A stretch of DNA of 10,388 nucleotides from CAZLLV01 sp964560325 (lineage in GTDB: Bacteria > Acidobacteriota > Thermoanaerobaculia > Multivoradales > DATKCC01): assembly GCA_964560325.1 (NCBI GenBank), contig CAZLLV010000082.1, positions 1-10,388 of the forward strand, in the 5' to 3' direction. Positions 1 through 5,909 of this stretch are shown piece after piece; the stretch's first letter is position 1, and every line of letters starts with the position of its first letter. A program made the translations under genes and the position numbers. Under the pieces are notes generated by a model. It did not search any database. It was not told the origin of the DNA and saw nothing but the letters and a program-made list of their open reading frames with translations.

Positions 1-100
1 GCACCGCGGCCTCGACGAGATCCAGAAGCTCCACGACCACTACATCGGCGAGGTCAACAAGGCCCTGGACGCCAAAGAGAAGCAGATCATGGAGGTCTGA
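1..100 (+). CDS. frr: Ribosome recycling factor, C-terminal end (partial)
   Basis: The first complete codon is at position 2 and the frame closes with TGA at 98-100, giving the last 32 residues of a protein that begins outside the window. The tail has the form DEIQKLHDHYIGEVNKALDAKE followed by KQIMEV in spirit: a charged helix with the DEIQKL and AKEKxxMEV signatures that end ribosome recycling factors. RRF works in the cytoplasm with EF-G to split post-termination ribosomes. It marks the left edge as core chromosome. The usual downstream partners (uppS, cdsA) do not follow; a signalling gene starts 69 nt later, so the translation-gene block appears to end here. Identification rests on a short fragment but the match of the C-terminal signature is good. 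Confidence 0.85.
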   Translation, partial: HRGLDEIQKLHDHYIGEVNKALDAKEKQIMEV

Positions 101-169
101 GCCCGCGATCGTGGACTTCGAGCCTCTGCTGGTGAAGCGGGTGAAGCCCTCCGCATCGAGTCCGGGCCG

Positions 170-1600
170 GTGAGCGCCGCCGAGACCCGGCTCGAGCTGC
201 CGCCGCCCCGGCGCCTGGCGATCCTCGTCGCGCTGGCGATCGTGCTGGTGGGCGTGACGCTCGCGGTCCTCTTCGTCGTCCTGCGGCCGTACGGCGTCGA
301 GCCGTCCCGGCTCGCGGTCCTCGCGCTCGCTCCGGCCTGCCTCGCCGGCGTCCTGGTGCTCGCGGCCTGGGCGGTGATCCACGACTACCGCTCCCGGCTC
401 GAGCGCGACCGCAGAGAGCTCCTCGCCCTCCACCGCGGCGCGCGCGACATCTACGACGAGCTCGCTCTCGACCACGTGCTCCAGAAGGTGGTCGACCACG
501 CGCTGCCGCTGGTCGGGGCGCGCTACTGCGCCCTCTCGGTGATGGACGACAGCGGCCGCATCCGCGCCTTCCCGACCGCCGGCGTGGACCCTGCGACCCG
601 CGTCGAGATCGGGGACCCGCCGACCGGCCGCGGGCTCCTCGGCGTGCCGCTCCACGCCGGTGCGGCGCTGCGCGTCACGGACATCGGCGCCGACCCGCGC
701 TCGGTCGGCTTCCCGCCGAACCACCCGCCGATGAAGTCTTTGCTCGCGGTGCCGGTGCCGTGCAAGGCGCCGTTCCGGAGCAACCTCTACGTGGCCGAGA
801 AGGAGAACGGCCGCAGCTTCACTGCCGACGACGAAGCGACCCTCTCCCGTTTCGCGCTCACCGCCGGCCTCGCCATCGACATCTCCTACACCCACCGCAG
901 CCTGACCGGGCTGGCGGTCGGCCAGGAGCGGGTGCGGATCGCCCGCGAGATGCACGACGGCGTGGCGCAGGTGCTCGCCTACGTCAACACGAAGGCCCAG
1001 GCGGTGCGGGAGCTCGTCGTCCGGGGCCGGACCGAGGAGGCCCGCAAGCAGCTCGACGAGCTCGCCGAGGCCGCGCGCCAGGTGTCGGTCGAGGTCCGCG
1101 AGGGCATCCTCGCGCTGCGCACCGAGGTGTCTCCCGAGCGCGCGCTGGCCGAGGTGATCGAAGAGTACGTCGAGCGCTGGCGCGGGCGGGACGACATCGA
1201 GGTCCACCTCGACATCGACCCCGAGCTTCGCCTGCCGGCGATCGTCGAGCTCCAGCTCCTGCGGATCGTCCAGGAAGCGCTCTCGAACATCCGCAAGCAC
1301 GCCCGGGCGAAGAACGCCTGGGTGAGCTTCGGGCGGGCCGCCGAGAATGGCGCGGTCGGCGCGGTCGGCGCGGCCGGGGGCGGCGGGACCGTCCTGGTCG
1401 AGATCCGGGACGATGGCCGCGGCTTCGACACCGCTTCCGGGCAAGCCGCTCGCGGGGAGCGCCTGCCGCGGTTCGGCCTCGCCATCATGCAGGAGCGTGC
1501 ACAATCGATCGGCGGCACGATAGAGTTCGTCGCCAAGCCGAAAGAGGGGACCCGGGTGCGGGTCACGCTGCCGCCGCAGGAGGGCGTCCCCGTCCTCTGA
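170..1600 (+). CDS. Membrane-anchored GAF-domain sensor histidine kinase (NarL/DosS type, HisKA_3)
   Basis: A 476-residue sensor kinase that should autophosphorylate and pass phosphate to the response regulator encoded 35 nt downstream. Visible order: two hydrophobic helices (about 16-38 and 48-70) with almost no periplasmic loop, a short linker, a GAF domain (about 92-238), a HisKA_3 dimerisation/phosphoacceptor segment with RxxIAREMHDGVAQ (His262), and a HATPase_c domain with N-box Asn373 in EALSNIRKHA, G1 box DDGRGFD (414-420), G2 GLAIM (436-440) and a final GTRVRVTLP strand. The GAF domain contains GFPPNHPPM (180-188); His185 appears to align with the haem-binding histidine of mycobacterial DosS, from my recollection of that sequence. 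A Gly/Ala/Val-rich stretch (394-406) sits between the N and G1 boxes. The GTG start at 170 is the first start in this frame after the frr stop; the ribosome site is weak. The sensed signal is inferred: gas or redox if haem is bound, otherwise another small ligand. Confidence 0.9.
   Translation: MSAAETRLELPPPRRLAILVALAIVLVGVTLAVLFVVLRPYGVEPSRLAVLALAPACLAGVLVLAAWAVIHDYRSRLERDRRELLALHRGARDIYDELALDHVLQKVVDHALPLVGARYCALSVMDDSGRIRAFPTAGVDPATRVEIGDPPTGRGLLGVPLHAGAALRVTDIGADPRSVGFPPNHPPMKSLLAVPVPCKAPFRSNLYVAEKENGRSFTADDEATLSRFALTAGLAIDISYTHRSLTGLAVGQERVRIAREMHDGVAQVLAYVNTKAQAVRELVVRGRTEEARKQLDELAEAARQVSVEVREGILALRTEVSPERALAEVIEEYVERWRGRDDIEVHLDIDPELRLPAIVELQLLRIVQEALSNIRKHARAKNAWVSFGRAAENGAVGAVGAAGGGGTVLVEIRDDGRGFDTASGQAARGERLPRFGLAIMQERAQSIGGTIEFVAKPKEGTRVRVTLPPQEGVPVL
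1349..1375 (+). repeat. Three tandem 9-bp units inside the kinase gene
   Basis: The unit GGCGCGGTC occurs at 1349-1357 and 1358-1366 and, with one change, GGCGCGGCC at 1367-1375. It is in frame and encodes Gly-Ala-Val, Gly-Ala-Val, Gly-Ala-Ala at residues 394-402, in the linker between the N-box and the G1 box of the ATPase domain. Being a multiple of three it can gain or lose units by slippage without breaking the frame. It is followed directly by a further Gly run, so the segment looks like a flexible, expansion-prone loop. Confidence 0.8.
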
Positions 1601-1635
1601 GGGCCGAGCCTCGAACGAGTCGACGAGAGCGAAAC

Positions 1636-2304
1636 GTGAAGATCCTGATCGCCGACGACCATACCCTCTTCCGGGACAGCCTGCGCAGCCTCATCGAATC
1701 GCACGATCACCAGGTCGTGGGCGAGGCGAGCGACGGGCGCGAGGCGATCGATCTCTGCCGCAGGCTCGATCCGGACGTCGTGCTGATGGACCTGACGATG
1801 GCCGTCATGGGCGGCATCGAGGCGACGCGCCGGCTCGCCGAGGTCTGCCCCCGGTCGAAGGTGGTGATCCTCACCGCGTCGGACGACGACGACCACCTGT
1901 TCGAGGCGATCAAGGCGGGCGCGAGCGGCTACCTGCTCAAGGATCTCGAAGCGGAGCGCTTCTTCGCGCTGCTCGAGGGAGTCTCGCGCGACGAGCCGGC
2001 GATCACGCCGCGGCTGGCCAAAAAGGTGCTCGAGACCTTCGCCAAGCCGCGCCAGCCGTCGAAGGACGACCCCGACGCTCTCACCGACCGGGAGCGCGAG
2101 GTGCTGGAGGCGATGGTGCAGGGCGTCACCTCGAACCGGAAGCTCGCGCGTGTGCTCGAGGTGAGCGAGAACACGATCAAGTTCCACGTCCGCAACATCC
2201 TCGACAAGCTCCACCTGCACGACCGCGCCCAGGCGGTCGGCTACGCGCTGCGCCACGGGCTGGTGGCGTCGCCGACCGACCGAGCCGCCGAGACGGACGA
2301 CTGA
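1636..2304 (+). CDS. NarL/DosR-family response regulator
   Basis: A 222-residue DNA-binding response regulator, the evident partner of the kinase just upstream (35-nt gap, same strand). The REC domain covers about 1-120 with acidic pair Asp7-Asp8, phosphoacceptor Asp52, Thr80 and Lys102; the LuxR-type helix-turn-helix covers about 146-208, starting LTDREREVLEAM and containing SENTIKFHVRNILDKL. The frame is open far upstream through the kinase gene, but that part is arginine-rich shadow; the true start is the GTG at 1636, giving the standard VKILIADDH opening, with a modest GAGAG-like ribosome site about 8 nt before it. Two departures: the proline usually four residues after the phosphoacceptor (DLxMP) is alanine here (Ala56), and the HTH reads GVTSNRKLA, one residue longer than the common GLSNKEIA form. 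It likely binds inverted-repeat operators as a dimer when phosphorylated; targets are not shown by sequence alone. Confidence 0.92.
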   Translation: MKILIADDHTLFRDSLRSLIESHDHQVVGEASDGREAIDLCRRLDPDVVLMDLTMAVMGGIEATRRLAEVCPRSKVVILTASDDDDHLFEAIKAGASGYLLKDLEAERFFALLEGVSRDEPAITPRLAKKVLETFAKPRQPSKDDPDALTDREREVLEAMVQGVTSNRKLARVLEVSENTIKFHVRNILDKLHLHDRAQAVGYALRHGLVASPTDRAAETDD

Positions 2305-2328
2305 GCCGGGCGCTGCTGCCTCGACCGA

Positions 2329-4254
2329 CTACCAGCGATACCCGATCCCGAGCTCCAGGATGTCCGCGTCGTAGTCGTCGAAGTCGAACGACTCTTCGTC
2401 GTAGTCGATCGTCCGGTACCCGAGCTGCACGAGGTAGCCCTCGGTGAAGGCGTACTCGCCGAAGACGCGTAGATCCTCGCGGTCGAGGCCGAAGTCGCCC
2501 GAGTTGTCGTACAGCCGGAAGCTGCCGCCGAGGCGCCAGGCCTCGGTCGCGGCCCAGGTGACGCGGCCGTCGACGAAGTCGGTGTCGATCGTGTAATCGA
2601 TCGGGAAGAGGACCGTCGCGCCGCCGCCGAAGCCGGCGGTGACGACCGTCTGGTCGATCTGCCGGTCGACCTCGAGCAGCCCGTAGCCGATCGAGGCGTC
2701 GAGACTCCGCCCGGCGGGCCGACCGCGCCAGCCGAGCCGCACGTCCGCCTGGTTCCAATCCGAGCTCCACCCGGAGTCGCCGTTGTCGCTCTCGCGCAGC
2801 AGGTAGCTGGCCGACGCGAACAGCCCCTCGCCGGCGCCCCAGCGGCCGCGCACCGACAGGCGGCTGCGGTCGGTCGGGGAGACCAGGGTGAACGGATCGT
2901 CGTACGAGCTGTCCTCGTAGTCGAGGGTGAGGGAGAGGTCCCGCCGCGGCCGCCAGGCCACGTTGCCGAACCAGCCGTCGTGGCTCGTCTTCTCCTCCTC
3001 GAGCTCGATCTCGCCGGCGCCTTCCATCCAGCCGCTGCGCACCTCCCGCTCCTCGTAGCGCAGCCCCGCGGTCAGGGTGACGGCGGTCACCGGCGCGTAC
3101 TGGACGCCAGCCTTCGCACCCTGGGTCTCGATCTCCCACCGCCCCTCGCGCGGCGTCTCGTCGAACAGGAAGTCGCCGTCCTGGTCGAGATCGCGCACCC
3201 AGGCGCCGGCCACGATCGCCACTCGCGAGCTGACCTGGTAGGCCGCGTCCACGTCGACCAGCATCGCGTCACGGTCGATCTCGCCCTCGCCGACCGCGTC
3301 GGTCTCGAACGGACTGCCGCTGAAGCCGGTGCCGGCCGAGCGCTCCTCGGCGTGGAGGTCGAGCCCGAGATCCTGGAGCGTGCCGGCGGCTCGGATCGTC
3401 CAGCGCGAGGTGGGACGGGCGGTCAACCGGACGGTGCTCTCCAGGCTCTCGTAGTCGTAGGGCTGGTCGAGGAAGAAGAAGTCGAGCACGGTCGAGTCGG
3501 TCAGGTTCTCGCCCTGCGAGCGGCCGGGGAGGAAGATCTCGTAGGCGTTCTCGAACTCGCGGTAGCGCTCCTCGATCGCCAGGGTGATCCGGTCCCAGGA
3601 GTACTGGAAGCCGGCGACGTAGTCCTGCAGAGTCTCGTCGATCGGCTTGTCGAGCTCGAACTCGTCGCGCTCGATGTCGATCGTGGTGGTCGACTCGCCC
3701 CGCTTGGTCCAGCGCTCGAACCCGACGTGGGCCTTGGCGCGCGGCGAGAGGTCGAGCTCGAGGTTCGCCCGGTCGCGCACGCGCTCGAAGTCGAAGTGGT
3801 GGAAGTCGCCGGCGCGGGCGTTCCTCACGCTCTGCGCCTCGACCGGGAAGAGCTGGTCTTCGTAGAAGTAGTCCGACTCGATTCGGGTGTAGTCGAGCGA
3901 GTAGCGGCCGTGCTTCTCGAAAGACAGCCGCAGGCTCTGGAACGGATCGCTCCCGAGGTCGTCGATGTCGAGCCGCACGCGGTCGACCACGCTCTTGACC
4001 TCCTCGCTCTCGGGCACGAAGAGCAGGTCGAGCTCCGACAGGCGCGGCCCGTCGTCGAGGTTCAGGTCCTCGCGGAACTTGTGGTCCTCGCCGTTCACGT
4101 CGACCGATCGGAAACCGATCACGAACCGGCCCTGGAACGGCGAGCCGTCGGTGTCGTCCTGGGCCCCGGCCGGCGCCGTGAAGGGCGACGCCGTCAGCAA
4201 GAGGGCGCCGAGGACGAGCGCAACGAGAGGGGCTTGTCGTTTCGGGGTGCGCAT
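2329..4254 (-). CDS. MtrB/PioB-family outer-membrane porin of a porin-cytochrome conduit
   Basis: A 641-residue beta-barrel expected to sheathe the decaheme cytochrome encoded immediately upstream, letting electrons cross the outer membrane. A Sec signal peptide (charged MRTPKRQ, hydrophobic core, likely cut after AGA at about 31) is followed by a conserved-looking N-terminal segment with KFREDLNLDDGPRLSEL. The rest alternates short amphipathic strands rich in Tyr, Trp, Asp and Glu, and the protein ends in Tyr-Arg-Trp, the terminal aromatic used as the barrel-assembly signal. Size and pairing with a DmsE/MtrA-type decaheme protein support the family call; Shewanella MtrB is slightly larger. 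No cysteine is present, so the N-terminal CXXC of Shewanella MtrB is absent. The ATG at 4254 follows the cytochrome stop by 8 nt with a GAGGT ribosome site overlapping that stop, implying translational coupling. The reading frame stays open upstream into the cytochrome gene, but that part is out of its coding frame. Confidence 0.87.
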   Translation of the reverse strand: MRTPKRQAPLVALVLGALLLTASPFTAPAGAQDDTDGSPFQGRFVIGFRSVDVNGEDHKFREDLNLDDGPRLSELDLLFVPESEEVKSVVDRVRLDIDDLGSDPFQSLRLSFEKHGRYSLDYTRIESDYFYEDQLFPVEAQSVRNARAGDFHHFDFERVRDRANLELDLSPRAKAHVGFERWTKRGESTTTIDIERDEFELDKPIDETLQDYVAGFQYSWDRITLAIEERYREFENAYEIFLPGRSQGENLTDSTVLDFFFLDQPYDYESLESTVRLTARPTSRWTIRAAGTLQDLGLDLHAEERSAGTGFSGSPFETDAVGEGEIDRDAMLVDVDAAYQVSSRVAIVAGAWVRDLDQDGDFLFDETPREGRWEIETQGAKAGVQYAPVTAVTLTAGLRYEEREVRSGWMEGAGEIELEEEKTSHDGWFGNVAWRPRRDLSLTLDYEDSSYDDPFTLVSPTDRSRLSVRGRWGAGEGLFASASYLLRESDNGDSGWSSDWNQADVRLGWRGRPAGRSLDASIGYGLLEVDRQIDQTVVTAGFGGGATVLFPIDYTIDTDFVDGRVTWAATEAWRLGGSFRLYDNSGDFGLDREDLRVFGEYAFTEGYLVQLGYRTIDYDEESFDFDDYDADILELGIGYRW

Positions 4255-4262
4255 GGCGGACC

Positions 4263-5252
4263 TCACTCGAGGAAGTAGGGGTCGAAGTTGGAGCCGTGGA
4301 TCGACGAGTGGCAGTTGGTGCAGTTCGCGTCCAGGCCGAAGCGCGGGTCCGCCGGGCTCCCGATGTGGAAGCCGGGCACCAGGGTGTGGCACGAGTAGCA
4401 GAGCTCGCCCTGGTTCTGGAAGGTCAGCATGTGCCGGTTCACCGAGCCGTGCGGCGTGTGACACGCCACGCAGCCCTCGACCTGGGAGGCACCGTGCTCG
4501 AAGATGAACGGCCCCGCCTTGTCGGCGTGGCAGTCGGTGCAGCCGGCGAGGTCGAAGCCGCCGAGAGCGAGGCGCGACTGCGGTTCGTGCGGGTCGTGGC
4601 ACGAGGAGCAGCTCATGACGCCCTCCTCCAGGCGGTGGTGCTCGTTCAGCCGGAGCTCGTTCACCACGCCGCCGTGGCACTCGGCGCAGGTGGCCGACGA
4701 GCCGCCGATCTCGTCGAACGGTCCGCCGTGCCAGTCGCCGGCGGTGGCCGTCGAGCGGAGCAGGGCGGGGGGCGCGTCGAGTCGCGGCACGTCGCCCTCG
4801 TGGATCGTGTGGCAGGTCGTGCACGTCATCCCCGCCGCGGCGTGGCCGGTGGCGAGGAAGCGCGGGTGCACGTCGCCGTGGCAGTCCTGGCAGACGGCGG
4901 TCTGGGTGAGCGGCGGCTCGCCCTCGGAGAAGGCGAAGATCGTTCCCTCGCCCCCGCCCTGCTCGACGTGCTCGGCCGCGCCGCGATGGCAGGAGACGCA
5001 GCTCCCACCGTGCGCGCTCCAGCCGGGCTCCTCGAGCAGCGAGTGCGGATTGCCGGCGAACGCCTCGACCCGCTCTTCGTGACAGGCCGAGCAGACCTCC
5101 GGCCCGAACTCCTCCGCGTCCATGGCGCTCACCGGAGGTGCCTGCGGGGCGGGCGCCGGCTTCGGCCGGGGTGCGGCGTCGAGCGTCGGGACGGTGAGGG
5201 CCACTGCCAACAGCAGTGCTCCCAAGCCGAGCCAGAGGATCCGTTCTCGCAT
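4263..5252 (-). CDS. Periplasmic decaheme c-type cytochrome, MtrA/DmsE/PioA family
   Basis: A 329-residue secreted cytochrome with exactly ten CXXCH haem sites, at residues 54, 85, 121, 144, 189, 215, 238, 261, 285 and 311 (first Cys of each). A signal peptide (residues 1 to about 26, ending TLDA) is followed by a Pro/Ala-rich linker. Ten haems, this length and the ending CTNCHSSIHGSN match the DmsE/MtrA family, in which the haems form a wire inserted through an MtrB-type barrel, linking periplasmic donors or acceptors to the cell exterior. The ATG at 5252 is preceded by GCGAGG about 5-6 nt upstream. It is first in an operon with the porin gene and is divergent from the cytochrome c/NapC-type operon, a context that fits extracellular electron transfer. 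Alternatives within the family are DMSO-type outer-membrane respiration or Fe(II) oxidation; no catalytic reductase subunit lies in the window. Confidence 0.93.
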   Translation of the reverse strand: MRERILWLGLGALLLAVALTVPTLDAAPRPKPAPAPQAPPVSAMDAEEFGPEVCSACHEERVEAFAGNPHSLLEEPGWSAHGGSCVSCHRGAAEHVEQGGGEGTIFAFSEGEPPLTQTAVCQDCHGDVHPRFLATGHAAAGMTCTTCHTIHEGDVPRLDAPPALLRSTATAGDWHGGPFDEIGGSSATCAECHGGVVNELRLNEHHRLEEGVMSCSSCHDPHEPQSRLALGGFDLAGCTDCHADKAGPFIFEHGASQVEGCVACHTPHGSVNRHMLTFQNQGELCYSCHTLVPGFHIGSPADPRFGLDANCTNCHSSIHGSNFDPYFLE

Positions 5253-5360
5253 GTCGACCTCGCTTCGATCTCGCTCTCGCGGCCGGATCGCTCCGGCCGG
5301 GGCGGTGGTTTCTGAATTACTGCTGGGTACATATTAGGCGCCGCCGGAGCGTCGATCTAG

Positions 5361-5372
5361 ACCCGCTCGGGT
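5361..5372. promoter_or_regulatory. Candidate operator dyad ACCCGCTCGGGT
   Basis: Five-base arms ACCCG and CGGGT surround a 2-bp centre. The sequence differs at one position of twelve from the core of the 18-bp palindrome upstream of the USP gene (7832-7843) and resembles a second dyad 45 bp away (5406-5417). Intergenic location between divergent operons makes a regulator site plausible; the binding protein is unknown, and the neighbouring NarL-type regulator is one candidate. Confidence 0.4.
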
Positions 5373-5402
5373 AGGGCGCCCACCACGGCGAGGTAGGGCC
5401 CG

Positions 5403-5419
5403 CCCACCCGACGGGGTGG
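5403..5419. promoter_or_regulatory. Candidate operator dyad CCCACCCGACGGGGTGG
   Basis: Arms CCACCC (5404-5409) and GGGTGG (5414-5419) enclose a 4-nt centre. Over 17 bases it matches the USP-side palindrome (7829-7845) at 15 positions, both differences lying in the centre. It lies about 70 bp upstream of the monoheme cytochrome start, a usable position for an activator or repressor. It could also act as a short RNA hairpin in a leader if transcription starts further upstream. Confidence 0.4.
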
Positions 5420-5470
5420 CGCGTCGAACCGGCTCGGCCTGTAGCTTTGGGCGCGAATGATTTCGTCTTC

Positions 5471-5480
5471 GAAGGAGGAG
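5471..5480 (+). promoter_or_regulatory. Strong Shine-Dalgarno site of the monoheme cytochrome gene
   Basis: GAAGGAGGAG ends 8 nt before the ATG at 5489 and is the best ribosome-binding site in the window. It settles the start: a TTG 42 nt further upstream in the same frame would place this site inside the coding region and put charged residues ahead of the signal peptide. Confidence 0.85.
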
Positions 5481-5488
5481 GCCCCAGC

Positions 5489-5887
5489 ATGACCACCCGC
5501 CGCGTACTGACCTCGAGCTCGACCGCGACCCTCGCCTGGGCCGTTCTGGTGCTGCTGATCCCGGCAGTGACGATGCTCTCCCTCGCCGGCCCGGCCGTCG
5601 CCGCGGACGGGGGCGGAGCCGCCGCCTCGCAGGGGGAGAAGATCTTCACGGAGCAGAAGTGCAGCACCTGCCACGCGCTCTCGTCGAAAGGCGTCGAGGC
5701 GAAGGTGAAGGAGGGCTCGGCCACCTACGGCGGCGACCTCTCCGGCGCCGTCTCCGCAGACGAGATCGACGAGCTCGGCCCGTACCTGCGCGGCGAGACC
5801 GAGCGCGACGGCGCGGCCCACAAGAAGAAGATCAAGCTGGCCGGCGCCGAGATGAAGGCGCTCCTCGAGTGGCTGGCGACGCAGTAG
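5489..5887 (+). CDS. Secreted monoheme cytochrome c
   Basis: A 132-residue protein with an N-terminal export signal (residues 1 to about 39, hydrophobic core 14-34, ending PAVAA) and one haem site, CSTCH at 58-62, preceded by GEKIFTEQK, the usual opening of a class I cytochrome c. The C-terminal helix GAEMKALLEWLA is also typical. At the place where the axial Met normally stands, some 10 residues before that helix's core, the sequence reads AHKKKIK, so the sixth ligand may be a histidine or lysine, or Met122 in the helix itself. It is first in a plus-strand operon with the NapC-type gene 22 nt downstream, and probably acts as a periplasmic electron shuttle between that protein and the decaheme cytochrome; this partner assignment is inferred from context. 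Confidence 0.9.
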   Translation: MTTRRVLTSSSTATLAWAVLVLLIPAVTMLSLAGPAVAADGGGAAASQGEKIFTEQKCSTCHALSSKGVEAKVKEGSATYGGDLSGAVSADEIDELGPYLRGETERDGAAHKKKIKLAGAEMKALLEWLATQ

Positions 5888-5909
5888 GCCGGGCGAACGG
5901 AGAATCGTC

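Larger units (their letters stand above)
5253..5488. promoter_or_regulatory. Divergent promoter region between the two electron-transfer operons
   Basis: This 236-bp gap separates the starts of the decaheme cytochrome (minus) and the monoheme cytochrome (plus), so promoters for both operons should lie here. The only AT-leaning patch is about 5308-5337, containing TAATAT on the minus strand (5331-5336), a plausible -10 that would give a leader of roughly 70 nt for the minus operon. It is flanked by a 9-bp perfect inverted repeat (CGCTCCGGC at 5289-5297 and GCCGGAGCG at 5343-5351). Two GC-rich dyads at 5361-5372 and 5406-5417 lie on the plus-operon side. No clear FNR or CRP box is visible. Promoter placement is inference; the regulatory role of the gap follows from the gene layout. 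Confidence 0.6.

Noticed and set aside
760..1635. N-terminal extension of the response regulator through the kinase gene
   Set aside because: Arginine-rich shadow; the REC domain begins exactly at the GTG at 1636.
979..2256. Long antisense frame of 425 codons opposite the kinase and regulator genes
   Set aside because: GC-rich codon bias on the plus strand leaves the complementary frame open; composition is Arg/Ser/Ala-rich and no domain is recognisable.
2305..2328. Terminator between the convergent response regulator and porin genes
   Set aside because: Only 24 bp, with no symmetric stem or T-run visible.
4255..4824. Upstream extension of the porin frame to 831 codons
   Set aside because: It overlaps the decaheme gene in another frame and is Arg/Pro-rich; the signal peptide at the ATG at 4254 and the ribosome site before it define the true start.
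2980..5315. Antisense frames (432 and 339 codons) opposite the porin and decaheme cytochrome genes
   Set aside because: Shadows of real genes with signal peptides and ten haem motifs; no independent start signal or domain.
5431..5445. Possible sigma-54 promoter (GG...GC) before the monoheme cytochrome gene
   Set aside because: The spacing between GG (5431-5432) and GC (5444-5445) is 11, not the required 10, and flanking consensus is poor.
5447..5488. TTG start 42 nt upstream for the monoheme cytochrome
   Set aside because: The excellent Shine-Dalgarno site at 5471-5480 serves the ATG at 5489, which opens a normal signal peptide.
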